Shown here piece after piece: positions 7,964 through 17,014 of a DNA stretch of 57,170 nt (within the stretch, counting starts at the first letter, position 1; each line of letters starts with the position of its first letter). The position numbers and the translations under genes were made by a program. The stretch is from Capnocytophaga leadbetteri (lineage in GTDB: Bacteria; Bacteroidota; Bacteroidia; Flavobacteriales; Flavobacteriaceae). The notes beneath the pieces were generated by a model that worked only from the letters and a program-made list of their open reading frames with translations, ran no database searches and was not told the origin of the DNA. The DNA lies in the NCBI RefSeq assembly GCF_003054025.1, contig NZ_QBKG01000014.1, positions 1 through 57,170 of the forward strand, written 5' to 3'.

Positions 7964-8872
7964 ATGAGAAATGATTTAGTACCCCATATACAAGTACCCG
8001 ATAGTTTTAAAAGCTATTTAAACACTATTGAAACTCAAATTAATACCCTTCCTAAAGAAGCTTTTCTTCCTTGGGGCTGTTGGGTGTGTGAAGAATTATG
8101 GCAACAAAGCCAACCGCAAATAACTCACTTCTTTGAAGAAAACGAAATACAACTTTTTCAAGATATACTCAACTACCTATGGCAAATAGTAGATGAAGCT
8201 ATTACTCCCGACCTCAATACTCTTTCTAGCTATTACCTATCGTTACAAAATATAGATGAAAGCTATTTAGATGAAACAGACCCCGATGAAAAAGTGCTCT
8301 ATGAGCTTATAGTTTCGTTAGATCATCTTCTACAATGCTCTTTAAAAACACAGTACAACTGTGCCTTACCGCTTTCGCAAGCCCTTATTGATGTGATTGA
8401 TGTCTGCCTACAGTTGGAAGACAAAGATATACTTACTCCTGAAGGTTTTGCCAATGCCTCTGTACAAAATGAAATCAAAGCCCAGTTATATATGATTTGG
8501 GAACTGCGAAACTACGGACTTAAAAGCGACCAAAAACATCTTTTTCGTAATGGTAAGTTCCCTCAACTCAATCGTGAAAAAGTTATTGCTATTGTTGAGA
8601 CATATAGGGAAAACTACCCATCTTCTGATTACACTTTTACTGAGTTACAGTTTGTAACTAAATGGAAAGATGTGCAAGGCAATATGGCTTGGATACTCAC
8701 CGCAGAAGGTGAACTATTCGGCGAACATAAGCACTGCTTATATGTAGTAAGTGATGAAACACAGCGAGTAGCCTATATTATCGATGAATTTGGAGGCATA
8801 CATTCCCCCTATTCGCTACCAAAGCCAAAGAAGAAAAAAAGAATACACGGAGTGAGAACAACAGATTATTAG
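7964..8872 (+). CDS. hypothetical protein, 302 aa, DUF416-like N-terminus
   Basis: Acidic, helical, soluble-looking protein with no signal peptide or membrane segment. The N-terminal ~180 residues resemble the DUF416 (E. coli YjaG) pattern from memory: a CWVCEELW segment, an ILNYLWQIVDE helix, then a long helix around LYELIVSLDHLLQC. The last ~80 residues look like a separate beta-rich module (AWILTAEGELFGEH, CLYVVSDETQRVAYIIDEFGG) and end in a Lys-rich tail (PKPKKKKRIHGV). Function unknown. It lies behind the terminated leader, so expression may depend on read-through. Its stop shares a short hairpin with the convergent gene at 8882. Confidence 0.8.
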   Translation: MRNDLVPHIQVPDSFKSYLNTIETQINTLPKEAFLPWGCWVCEELWQQSQPQITHFFEENEIQLFQDILNYLWQIVDEAITPDLNTLSSYYLSLQNIDESYLDETDPDEKVLYELIVSLDHLLQCSLKTQYNCALPLSQALIDVIDVCLQLEDKDILTPEGFANASVQNEIKAQLYMIWELRNYGLKSDQKHLFRNGKFPQLNREKVIAIVETYRENYPSSDYTFTELQFVTKWKDVQGNMAWILTAEGELFGEHKHCLYVVSDETQRVAYIIDEFGGIHSPYSLPKPKKKKRIHGVRTTDY

Positions 8873-8886
8873 GCTTCTTGCCTAAT
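8868..8886. terminator. short hairpin over two convergent stops
   Basis: ATTAGGC-ttctt-GCCTAAT overlaps the stop codon of the plus gene (8872) and ends just before the stop of the minus gene (8882). The T tract is weak on both sides, so it may act only as a modest bidirectional terminator. Confidence 0.5.
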
Positions 8887-9220
8887 TGTTACTTTTTAAG
8901 TGTTGTAACACTTCTTCTAAATTAATAGGGGTAGAAGGTAATTGTATTGTAATAGTACTGAAAGGGCAATTACTTTTTAGGGGTTTTGTGATATGAATAT
9001 ATAAGGCATTGGCTTTCAAATTAAACTCTACATCTTGGCATAGGGCATAAATGTAGTGAGTTTGCTCATTGTATTCAAAATAAAGTTCTTCTTCATAAGC
9101 TAATCTGCTTATAGAAAAATATTGCTCTTTATTTATAAAAGCTATTTGCAAAAGCTCTGCCCAAGATGTACGAGGGTTGAGGTCTATTTCTTCACAAGTA
9201 AAAAATAAGGATTCACTCAT
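8882..9220 (-). CDS. hypothetical protein, 112 aa
   Basis: Small acidic protein (MSESLFFTCEEIDLNP...) with no recognised domain, signal peptide or membrane segment. The middle alternates beta-type segments (YFEYNEQTHYIYALCQDVEFNL, then LYIHITK and STITIQL), suggesting a small beta or alpha-beta fold. It is convergent with the 302-aa gene and 9 bases from it. A TTACTTTG element at 9280-9287 (minus) could be its promoter. Tail-to-tail placement of two orphan genes might mean a linked pair, but nothing shows it. Confidence 0.68.
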   Translation of the reverse strand: MSESLFFTCEEIDLNPRTSWAELLQIAFINKEQYFSISRLAYEEELYFEYNEQTHYIYALCQDVEFNLKANALYIHITKPLKSNCPFSTITIQLPSTPINLEEVLQHLKSNN

Positions 9221-9422
9221 AAAATTATATTGTTAATCTCCTTAATAGGGCATTGGTTTTATAGATGCCTAAATCGTTGCAAAGTAATTTTATTTTTGGG
9301 TGTTGTTGTTATATCTTAGATTATTTTCTACTATCGTAGCTGGATAACAACAGGGATAATTATATAGTGCAAATGTACAAAATAATTATGAGAAAGCAAG
9401 TTAGCAATGATAGTGATAATAT

Positions 9423-9458
9423 GGGAAGGCTGTGAAGAATGAGAAGGCTGGGGGAAGA
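9423..9458. repeat. second copy of the 9-bp minisatellite (four units)
   Basis: GGGAAGGCT, GTGAAGAAT, GAGAAGGCT, GGGGAAGAT in a row. The first and third units are identical to units of the ten-unit array at 3648-3737. Confidence 0.75.
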
Positions 9459-9727
9459 TACGAGCTGCAAACTTGCGTTGGGGTGTGATAGTAGCGTTAA
9501 ATTATTCTTAATGTCTTCATAAATAATAGCTAAAAATTGAGGGCTTTGCAGGGGGTGACAGTACTGCGAAAGGGAGGGGAACGAGAGGTAAATGCTTTAG
9601 AAATGAGCTACTTAAAAGGTTTGTAGAAGGTAGCGATGCATCGTGGCATTATTTTTGCCGTACTAAACTGATATGTAAGTCATAAAAGTAACCTTAATTA
9701 GAATTTTTTTATATGATTCTTTTTTTG

Positions 9728-9735
9728 TACTTTTG
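9728..9735 (+). promoter_or_regulatory. promoter (-7) of the T9SS cargo gene
   Basis: TACTTTTG fits TAnnTTTG. A T-rich region lies upstream without a clear TTG at -33. The distance to the ATG is 65 bases. Confidence 0.6.
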
Positions 9736-9800
9736 TGCGATTTATAGTGCTTAGTAGGCACTTCAGTTTAGCAATGTTTTTAATATTTTAAAGGAAAAAG

Positions 9801-12800
9801 ATGAAAGTAACAAGATTTTTAGCGTGTACTATAGTAGCTTTTCTGACGTATTTTAGCAATGTACAGCTATACGCTCAGACCCAAGGCTCGCTTAAGCAGG
9901 CTAAGTTGGGTTTTGCGATATATGCTTGTCCTAAAAGTGATTTTAACAGCTTTAGGGTAAATATCTCGTGGAAACCTCCTTTCCCTAACGCTGATAACAA
10001 ATACTTCGTAGAACTTTCGGATGCTGATGGTAATTTTGACAACCCTACCATTCTCTCTACGATTACTGATAAAAACAATCGCAGTGAGATACCTGTAACA
10101 TTTCAGTTCCCTTCTACTACCCAAGGTAAGAAATACAAAATAAGGGTAAGAAGTACAAGTCCGTCGAATGAAGTGGTAGCCTTTTGGGAAGCTGGCGGCA
10201 ATAGAGGGGAAGAGATAGAAGTTCATTATCAGGATGTTACCACTCAGATAACCGTATCGCCTATTAATGTAACGCTTTGCTCAGGACATACACAAGAGCT
10301 GAAAGTTACCGCTTTGCCAGGGGGTAAAAATCCGTCTAACTACAAGTACAAATGGTATAAGCTGAAAGAAGCAGGCTCTTCGGGCAACAACATTCTTTTG
10401 GCAAGTGATGCGCCTCCTACCCAGACGGTTAGCGAGGCAGGTAAATATTATGCTGAAATAGATTATGGCGCTTGTTCAGGAGCAACTAATGCGCGTTCTG
10501 CCAATATCACAGTAGGAGTATCGGGTAATCAGACCGTTACCCTTAGCAGTTCGGCTACCGCTATCTGTACTAACGATGCTTTTACACTTACCGCTACGCC
10601 TCCTATAGCAGGGAGTAAGTATTTTTGGTATTACTACGCTTCAGACCCTCAGACAAAAACTAAAATAGCAGAGACTGACAATAATACCTATACCGTGAAT
10701 GCGCCTGATAATAAGGCAGGGAAATATTATGTGGAAGTGGGAAGCGGAGGTAATTGCGATGTGCGTTCTAACCAAATTGCCATTACTCGCAAAGACGCTA
10801 TTACGGCTACCCTAAATACTACAGGCGGTAGCGTGCTAATGCCCGGTAAGAATAAGACTTTTACGGTAAGCACTACTGCTGAAGCCCCTACCTACAAATG
10901 GTTTAAAGATGGTACGGAGATTAGCGGTGAAACAGGAGCGACCTTAGTAACTACTTCGGCAGGTAAATACAAAGCTGAAATAAGCCAGACAGGTAGTTGC
11001 CCCGTAACAGTGCAAACGGCTGAATATGAGCTTACTCAGCCAGATAACTTCAAAGTAAGCATCAAAACAAAATCGGCTTATCAGGATTGTACGTACGACC
11101 GTGTAACCCTAACGGTAGATAAGATTATAGCGCAAATAGGCAGCAATGAGGTAACCGTAGACCCTGCTGATTATTCGTTTTTCACCTTTCAATGGCAAGC
11201 GAACATCACAGGTACTTATGCTAATGTAGGCACTAATGCCAAAGAGATAACCTTGAGTAGCGCCTTAGAAAATGGTAAATATAAACTGAATATAACAGGG
11301 CCTAACTATAGTAGCATCCCCGAATCGAACGAAATAAACATTTTATTGAAAGATGCTAATGCGCTGAAGATAAACGGAGGTGTTGCAGACTTAGAATATT
11401 GCGGTGCCTCGGTAACCTTAACCGTTACTACTGGTGCTAATGCTTCGTCTACCTACACTTGGTATAAAGACGGAGCACAAGTAGCACAAGGGGTAGGGCT
11501 TACTGAGTATAGTACTGAGGGCTCGGGGGCATTCTATGTGTCGGTAAGTGCTAATTACGGTGGTTGCCCTGCAACTTCAGCTGCGATAGTAGTAAGGAAG
11601 AAAAATATAGTAGTGCGTTGGGAAGATGATATGGGTACACGCGAGATTTTCTACGCAGGGAAAACTAACGAGCTGAAAGTATCGCACAATATGGAATCGC
11701 CTACTATAGAGTGGACAAAAAATGGTACTGTATTGACAGGAGAGACAGGTACCTCGCTTACTATAAGCACTGCGCCTACTTCAGTAGATATTTATCAGGT
11801 AAAGCTAACAGATACTGGTACTTGTGGTAATACAGTAACTTTAGGGCCTGTTTATTTTGAAACCATCTCTGATATTCAGCAATTGCGCGTAGGTACTGTA
11901 GCCTCAGTAAATTGCGAGACGCGTACACAAACTACCCTTGAATTGCAACAAATAAAAGTAAAATTGAGCAGTTCGGGAGAAGAAGTGATTGTAAAGAAAT
12001 CGGATTATCGTTATTTTAGCTTCCAATGGGCTAAAGATGGTAATGATGTATATGGAGAAACAAATCCTACTTATGTAGTATCGAGCGCGAGCAACTCTGA
12101 TGCCGCTCAATACACTATACGTGTGATTTACAATACTAGTATCATAAAGGTTTCAGACCCTAAAACGATAGCTTTTACACCTATTCCTGATTTTGAAATT
12201 TCTTCATCAGAAGGAGCGAAGACTACCGCTTACTTATGTCCCGGAGGTTCGCTAACTTTAACTGTAGCCTCTGATAGTTTTGACCCAAGTTCGTCAGTAG
12301 CGGATAGTTTTTCGTACAAATGGTATAAAGTAACCAGTGCTAACTATCGCAACGATACCGCTTTGGGTAGTGAACAACCCACAGCAACCGTGAGCGAGAC
12401 AGGAGAGTACTATTTGGAGATAAACAACGGAGGTTGCCCTAAGCGCGCCCATATAAAGGTAGAAAATTACCGTACAGGTAACCTAAAAATAAAACAAATA
12501 ACCGCTACAGGCGCTTTAGCTAAGGAAATCAACCAACACAGTTCGGCAAGAGAGCGCAAGTTAGATGTGAATGTAGGACAACAATTGGTAGCTGACGGAG
12601 GTAATAACTTTGTTTGGGCGAAGTCAGACGGCACTGTGACCTATGGCAGTACCCTCAGAATCACTTCAAAAGATATGGCAGGCACCTATACACTAAAAGA
12701 AGAATCGTGTACGGCCGTAGGGGCTAATACCCTTGATTTTGAGCTGAATATTTTTGAAGTAAAAGTAATTCCGAATATAGTAACGCCTAATGCTGATGGC

Positions 12801-13025
12801 GTAAACGACTATTGGGTAATACCTGATACGTATTGCCAACCTAATGTGCGCGTGACCATCTATAGTCAGGAAGGGAAAGAGGTGCTTTCGACTACTAATT
12901 ATCAGAACAATTGGCCAGATAGCACTACTTATAAAGAATTAGGCAAACGCTCATTAGTGTTTATCTATGTGATAGAAGGGGGCAATGTGGAAAAACAAAA
13001 AGGAGTGATTACCTTATTAAAGTAA
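9801..13025 (+). CDS. secreted multi-domain adhesin-like protein with type-B T9SS sorting domain
   Basis: 1074 aa. Residues 1-26 are a Sec signal peptide (MKVTRFLACTIVAFLTYFSN, ending around LYAQ). Residues ~150-930 are tandem Ig/PKD-like beta-sandwich repeats with recurring cues (YKWYK, YTWYKDG, TGEYYLEI, GGCP), several holding a Cys pair. The last ~90 residues are the gliding-motility-associated C-terminal domain (TIGR04131, CHU_C type): IPNIVTPNADGVNDYWVIP, then VTIYSQEGKEV and FIYVIEGG. This is the type-B signal for T9SS export and surface attachment. The next gene, 9 bases on, is a PorP/SprF protein, the usual genetic partner of type-B cargo. Ligand unknown. Confidence 0.93.
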   Translation: MKVTRFLACTIVAFLTYFSNVQLYAQTQGSLKQAKLGFAIYACPKSDFNSFRVNISWKPPFPNADNKYFVELSDADGNFDNPTILSTITDKNNRSEIPVTFQFPSTTQGKKYKIRVRSTSPSNEVVAFWEAGGNRGEEIEVHYQDVTTQITVSPINVTLCSGHTQELKVTALPGGKNPSNYKYKWYKLKEAGSSGNNILLASDAPPTQTVSEAGKYYAEIDYGACSGATNARSANITVGVSGNQTVTLSSSATAICTNDAFTLTATPPIAGSKYFWYYYASDPQTKTKIAETDNNTYTVNAPDNKAGKYYVEVGSGGNCDVRSNQIAITRKDAITATLNTTGGSVLMPGKNKTFTVSTTAEAPTYKWFKDGTEISGETGATLVTTSAGKYKAEISQTGSCPVTVQTAEYELTQPDNFKVSIKTKSAYQDCTYDRVTLTVDKIIAQIGSNEVTVDPADYSFFTFQWQANITGTYANVGTNAKEITLSSALENGKYKLNITGPNYSSIPESNEINILLKDANALKINGGVADLEYCGASVTLTVTTGANASSTYTWYKDGAQVAQGVGLTEYSTEGSGAFYVSVSANYGGCPATSAAIVVRKKNIVVRWEDDMGTREIFYAGKTNELKVSHNMESPTIEWTKNGTVLTGETGTSLTISTAPTSVDIYQVKLTDTGTCGNTVTLGPVYFETISDIQQLRVGTVASVNCETRTQTTLELQQIKVKLSSSGEEVIVKKSDYRYFSFQWAKDGNDVYGETNPTYVVSSASNSDAAQYTIRVIYNTSIIKVSDPKTIAFTPIPDFEISSSEGAKTTAYLCPGGSLTLTVASDSFDPSSSVADSFSYKWYKVTSANYRNDTALGSEQPTATVSETGEYYLEINNGGCPKRAHIKVENYRTGNLKIKQITATGALAKEINQHSSARERKLDVNVGQQLVADGGNNFVWAKSDGTVTYGSTLRITSKDMAGTYTLKEESCTAVGANTLDFELNIFEVKVIPNIVTPNADGVNDYWVIPDTYCQPNVRVTIYSQEGKEVLSTTNYQNNWPDSTTYKELGKRSLVFIYVIEGGNVEKQKGVITLLK

Positions 13026-13034
13026 AAGAAACAG

Positions 13035-14444
13035 ATGAAGATTATATCTAAAATAACAGTTCTTGTGTTTGTGCTTTGTACCCAATACCTTTTGGGGCAA
13101 AGTGACGGTAATTACTTGCCATACGAATTGCCAGGACATACAGCCGTAAAGTATAACACCTATCTGATGAACCCTGCTTTCCCGATTTTTGGCAAGAATG
13201 AATCGCAAATTACCTTCTTCCACCGAAACCAATGGATGGGCTTTAAAGAGGATAAATTTAATACCTTTGGGCTATCGTACGGAAAGAAATGGGGCGGTGA
13301 TGCCGGCAAGAAAACAGTAGTAGATGACGGGAATAATATGGCGCACGGGCTTATCTTTCAACGTACCGCTTCTATCTTTGCTAACACAGGTGTATTAGGC
13401 AACTACGTGCACCAAGTGGAAATATCAGATGATAACTTTTTGAGATTGGGTATTAATGCGGTGTTTGCCCGCAGTAGCATAGATAAGAGCAAAGTGCGTG
13501 TGAATGTGAATGACCCTCTTATAGAGAATGCTAAGGCGGTAAATATTATCAATATACAACCAGGTTTTGATATTAATTTTAACGAAATGCACTTTGGTAT
13601 TACTGCTGAAAACCTGTTAGATTACGCTTTTTCGGCTGGAGAAATGGCAGTGCCTTTCAACGAAAAATCGCTTACTGCCCACGCGATGTATCGCCACGCA
13701 TTAGATAGCAATAGCGATTTTTTAGAAGATGCCGTTTTGACCGTTTTAGCTAAAGGGAAGAAGAGCAGTGATAACTTTCAGTTAGGCGGACACGTGATGC
13801 TTGATGCTAAAATGGGTTGGGCTTATGCCGGTTACGACCAAAAGTATGGCGCTTTTGGAGGGCTGGGCTTTAATATAGCCAACCACGTGAGTATAGGGTT
13901 TGGCTACGAACAGAGCATAGCGGCTTATGTATCGGAATTGGGAGGTAGTTATGATATAGTACTTTCGTATCAGTTTGGTGGTAAACATCACATCAAACCG
14001 CCGAAGGTAACGCCTACGCCACCTACACCGCCAGCACCAGTAGTAGAAAAACCTAAACCAGCTGTTGCCACTCCGACAGTAAGCGAAACTAAAACGCCTA
14101 CTACGCCACCACCAGCACCAAAGAAACCTAAGCCAATTTCAGAGCAACTAAAAGACCGTATGACTTTGGTAGAAGATAAGATTGCAGGAGCAGGTATCCC
14201 AGAAGGGCACTATGTAGTGATAGGGGTATATCGCAATGCATCAGGAGCTTATGATATGCTGAAGAAAGTACGTCAGTTAGGTTTATCAGTATTCTCATTT
14301 AAACACCCAGAAAATCAGATGACTTATCTATACGTAGAAAAACCATTTGCATCGAGAGGTGAAGCCGGAGAAGCAATGATAAACCTACTGCGCCGACCTG
14401 AGTTTAGGAACTCTAAGGTATGGGTACTAAAAGTAGGACGATAA
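13035..14444 (+). CDS. PorP/SprF family T9SS outer-membrane protein with C-terminal SPOR-like domain
   Basis: 469 aa. Signal peptide (MKIISKITVLVFVLCTQYLLGQ), then a PorP/SprF beta-barrel (TIGR03519 type) beginning NTYLMNPAFPIFG and ending near SYDIVLSYQFGG (~residue 310). A Pro/Lys/Thr-rich linker follows (~315-370). The last ~80 residues (HYVVIGVYRNASGAYDMLKK ... KVWVLKVGR) look like a SPOR-type peptidoglycan-binding domain. SprF-like proteins are needed for secretion or anchoring of the type-B cargo encoded beside them, here the 1074-aa gene. The SPOR-like tail would link the barrel to the cell wall. A terminator follows at 14453. Confidence 0.9.
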   Translation: MKIISKITVLVFVLCTQYLLGQSDGNYLPYELPGHTAVKYNTYLMNPAFPIFGKNESQITFFHRNQWMGFKEDKFNTFGLSYGKKWGGDAGKKTVVDDGNNMAHGLIFQRTASIFANTGVLGNYVHQVEISDDNFLRLGINAVFARSSIDKSKVRVNVNDPLIENAKAVNIINIQPGFDINFNEMHFGITAENLLDYAFSAGEMAVPFNEKSLTAHAMYRHALDSNSDFLEDAVLTVLAKGKKSSDNFQLGGHVMLDAKMGWAYAGYDQKYGAFGGLGFNIANHVSIGFGYEQSIAAYVSELGGSYDIVLSYQFGGKHHIKPPKVTPTPPTPPAPVVEKPKPAVATPTVSETKTPTTPPPAPKKPKPISEQLKDRMTLVEDKIAGAGIPEGHYVVIGVYRNASGAYDMLKKVRQLGLSVFSFKHPENQMTYLYVEKPFASRGEAGEAMINLLRRPEFRNSKVWVLKVGR

Positions 14445-14452
14445 CCATATAT

Positions 14453-14488
14453 AAAAACGATGCTTTAGACAACTAAGGCATCGTTTTT
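14453..14488 (+). terminator. terminator after the SprF-like gene
   Basis: Stem AAAAACGATGC and GCATCGTTTTT with an inner TTTAG/CTAAG extension and a 4-base loop. It lies directly before the rlpA-like gene. Confidence 0.88.
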
Positions 14489-14513
14489 ACACAATAAAAA
14501 TATTGATGAGAAT

Positions 14514-14900
14514 ATGAAGATAAGACTTGTGAGGATAATCTTGTGCTTGTGTTGTGCTTTGATGATGAGTGCTTGTGGGACAGCAAAAAAGCCAACAGGA
14601 GTGTATAAGAGTGATGTGAGTGCGAGTTATTACCACGATAAGTTCAACGGGCGAAAGACTGCCAGCGGAGCGATATTTAGCAATAATAAGCTCACTACAG
14701 CTCACCCCTCTTTGCCCTTTGGCACTCAGCTAAAAGTGACGAATAGGGCTAACGGCAAATCGGTAATAGTAACCGTAACCGACAGAGGACCTTTTACTAA
14801 AGGGCGTGAGCTCGACCTTACCAAACGCGCCTTTATGGGTATCACCGATAATAAGAACAAAGGCGTATTGCAAGTAGATATAGAAATTGTAAAACAATAA
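14514..14900 (+). CDS. rlpA: RlpA-like lipoprotein (double-psi beta-barrel)
   Basis: 128 aa. A lipoprotein signal ends in MSAC (Cys21). The rest is one RlpA double-psi beta-barrel: ASYYHDKFNGRKTASG, then LPFGTQLKVTN and VTVTDRGPFTKGRELDLTKRA. Many RlpA proteins are septal lytic transglycosylases acting on denuded peptidoglycan; here the SPOR domain found in larger RlpA is absent. The upstream neighbour carries a SPOR-like tail, which is suggestive but may be chance. The start ATG lies 25 bases after the terminator. The next gene begins 3 bases after the stop, so the two are probably co-transcribed. Confidence 0.9.
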   Translation: MKIRLVRIILCLCCALMMSACGTAKKPTGVYKSDVSASYYHDKFNGRKTASGAIFSNNKLTTAHPSLPFGTQLKVTNRANGKSVIVTVTDRGPFTKGRELDLTKRAFMGITDNKNKGVLQVDIEIVKQ

Positions 14901-14903
14901 CAA

Positions 14904-15407
14904 ATGATAACTTCAACAACCAAGATTCTTTACCTACACGGGCTTGATAGTACCCTGCAAGACGACCGCCGAGCGGTGCTGGCTCCCTACGGAGAGATTG
15001 TTGCCCCTGTGCTCGATTATCGCAATACCCCCGACCTTTTTTCAACATTGGTTAGGGATTATGCCGATGTAACGGCTATTATAGGGTCGAGTGCTGGTGG
15101 ATTAGTGGCTTACTATCTGGCACAAGCGTTGCTAAAACCGTGTTTGCTCTTTAATCCTGCTTTCACTTATAAAAACGAACTGCCAGCTACGGTACAGTCC
15201 AATCCTTATTACGCCGCTTATACTCAAATAGTCATAGGATTGCAAGACACTGTGATAGACCCTTGGCAGTCGTTAGCAGAATTAAAAGGACAGCTTAAAA
15301 CCCGTCAGCCAGCCGAAATACACCTTATCAACACTATGGCACATAGCTATCCGATAGGGATTTTTGAAAAAGAAGTAGCTTACTTTATGCAAAAGATTGA
15401 TGATTAA
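14904..15407 (+). CDS. YqiA-like alpha/beta hydrolase
   Basis: 167 aa, the size of the YqiA/YcfP family of small esterase-like proteins. Opens with KILYLHGLDSTLQDD. The nucleophile elbow is GSSAGG with Ser63. A later QDTVIDPW segment fits the acid residue loop, and His in TMAHSYP is the likely catalytic His. Soluble and cytoplasmic. Substrate unknown; the family is annotated as esterase. It is 3 bases after rlpA and 19 bases before hemB, so it belongs to the rlpA-hemB-cytochrome run. Confidence 0.85.
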   Translation: MITSTTKILYLHGLDSTLQDDRRAVLAPYGEIVAPVLDYRNTPDLFSTLVRDYADVTAIIGSSAGGLVAYYLAQALLKPCLLFNPAFTYKNELPATVQSNPYYAAYTQIVIGLQDTVIDPWQSLAELKGQLKTRQPAEIHLINTMAHSYPIGIFEKEVAYFMQKIDD

Positions 15408-15426
15408 TAATTTATAATTAATAAAG

Positions 15427-16419
15427 ATGTATCCATTAAGAAGAAACCGCCGTTTGCGCCAGAATGAAGCTGTGCGCAGTCTTGTAAGAGAAACTATAAT
15501 TACTCCAGATGATTTTATGGTGCCCCTATTTGTAGTAGAAGGTAAAGGAGTAAAAGAAGAAATAGCTTCGATGCCAGGTTATTACCGCTATAGCCTTGAC
15601 CTATTGGCAGTGGAAGTGAAAGAACTTTGGAACTTAGGGTTGAAAGCAGTACTTCTATTTGTAAAAGTGCCTGATGACTTAAAAGACAATAGAGGGACAG
15701 AAGCCTCTAACCCTAAAGGGCTGATGCAGCGCGCTATACAAGCCGTTAAGAACGCTATGCCTGAAATGTTGGTGATGACTGACGTGGCTCTTGACCCTTA
15801 TTCTGTTTACGGGCACGATGGTATCGTAGAAAAAGGACAGATAATAAATGACCCTACAGTAGAAGCCCTCTGTGGTATGGCACTTTCGCACGCTGAAGCA
15901 GGTGCTGACTTTGTAGCCCCCAGCGATATGATGGACGGGCGCATAGAGGCGATACGTGAGACCTTAGAAGACAATAACTTTCAGAATGTAGGGATAATGT
16001 CGTACAGTGCTAAGTATGCTTCGGCTTTTTATGGTCCTTTCCGCGATGCGCTCGACAGTGCTCCTGTAGACCAAAACGATATTCCTAAGGATAAGAAAAC
16101 CTATCAAATGGATTATCACAACCGTTTGGAAGCCCTACGCGAAACCCGTATGGACATAGAAGAAGGTGCTGACATCGTGATGGTGAAACCAGGGCTTTGC
16201 TATTTAGATATCGTGCGCGAAGTGAAGAATATGAGCGAGGTGCCAGTAGCAGTTTACCAAGTATCAGGCGAGTATGCTATGCTGAAAGCAGCTGCAGCTA
16301 ATGGTTGGCTTGACCACGATGCGGTAATGTTAGAGCAGGTAGTGAGCATAAAACGCGCTGGTGCTGACATTATTGCGAGCTATTTTGCTAAAGAAGTAGC
16401 TAAAATTATTAACAGATAA
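15427..16419 (+). CDS. hemB: delta-aminolevulinic acid dehydratase (porphobilinogen synthase)
   Basis: 330 aa, standard length. It condenses two 5-aminolevulinates to porphobilinogen in heme synthesis. Schiff-base lysines are Lys196 (SYSAKYASAFYGPFRDA) and Lys254 (VMVKPGLCYLDIV). In the metal-site segment DVALDPYSVYGHDG the three Cys of zinc enzymes are replaced by Ala/Asp, which marks the Mg/K-type enzyme. A cytochrome c gene follows 9 bases later, consistent with use of the heme. Confidence 0.97.
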   Translation: MYPLRRNRRLRQNEAVRSLVRETIITPDDFMVPLFVVEGKGVKEEIASMPGYYRYSLDLLAVEVKELWNLGLKAVLLFVKVPDDLKDNRGTEASNPKGLMQRAIQAVKNAMPEMLVMTDVALDPYSVYGHDGIVEKGQIINDPTVEALCGMALSHAEAGADFVAPSDMMDGRIEAIRETLEDNNFQNVGIMSYSAKYASAFYGPFRDALDSAPVDQNDIPKDKKTYQMDYHNRLEALRETRMDIEEGADIVMVKPGLCYLDIVREVKNMSEVPVAVYQVSGEYAMLKAAAANGWLDHDAVMLEQVVSIKRAGADIIASYFAKEVAKIINR

Positions 16420-16428
16420 CACTATACT

Positions 16429-16941
16429 ATGAAAAAAACACTATACACACTCTCAGCTATAGCTTTTTTGGCAGTAGGCTGTGGCGGAGGCACTAACAAT
16501 AATAACTCTGCTAATGATAATGCGAATGAAACTGTAAATACAGCCAATACTACAGAAGTACCTAAAGAGGCTTCAGCAAAACCTACTGAATATCCTAACT
16601 GGCAGACAAACAAAGGAATAGGGAAAGTAAAGACTATCACTCCTCCTTTAGCCGACACTCCTGATGCCGCTATGGCAGCCAAAGGAGAGGCTACGTTTAA
16701 CCAATATTGTATGGCTTGTCACCGTCCTACTAAACGACTTATAGGGCCAGCAATGGCAGGGCTAACCGATTATCGCACTCCTGAATGGTTGATGAATATG
16801 ATACTGAATCCGGAGCAGATGATAAAAGAAGACCCTATCGCCAAAGCACAGTTAGAAGAGTACGGCAGCATAATGCTAAACCAGCATTTAACTGAGCAAC
16901 AAGCCAGAGAAGTGTTGGAGTATTTGCGAACCATAAAGTAA
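16429..16941 (+). CDS. c-type cytochrome lipoprotein
   Basis: 170 aa. Lipoprotein signal MKKTLYTLSAIAFLAVGC (Cys18), an Asn/Thr/Glu-rich linker to ~residue 75, then a single cytochrome c domain with heme motif CMACH (Cys94, Cys97, His98). The segment LIGPAMAGLTDYRTPEWLMN is typical of class I cytochromes; a Met in SIMLNQHL is the likely sixth ligand. It should be a membrane-tethered periplasmic electron carrier. The partner oxidase or reductase is not in the window. Confidence 0.92.
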   Translation: MKKTLYTLSAIAFLAVGCGGGTNNNNSANDNANETVNTANTTEVPKEASAKPTEYPNWQTNKGIGKVKTITPPLADTPDAAMAAKGEATFNQYCMACHRPTKRLIGPAMAGLTDYRTPEWLMNMILNPEQMIKEDPIAKAQLEEYGSIMLNQHLTEQQAREVLEYLRTIK

Positions 16942-16942
16942 T

Positions 16943-16973
16943 TTGCTTATTAAGATTATTTTTTGTACCTTTG
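16943..16973 (+). promoter_or_regulatory. pgk promoter
   Basis: TTTG with TTG at 16943-16945, 20-base spacer, TACCTTTG at 16966-16973. It begins directly after the cytochrome stop codon. Confidence 0.8.
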
Positions 16974-17014
16974 TAGCTTGAAAAATATAATAATATTTTA
17001 AATATATAAGATAT

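Larger units (their letters stand above)
9221..9800. other. 580-bp intergenic region
   Basis: No convincing ORF or RNA gene. It holds four units of the 9-bp minisatellite (9423-9458), a G-rich purine stretch on the plus strand around 9540-9590, and at 9728-9735 the promoter element of the next gene. Both flanking genes read away from it. Confidence 0.6.
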
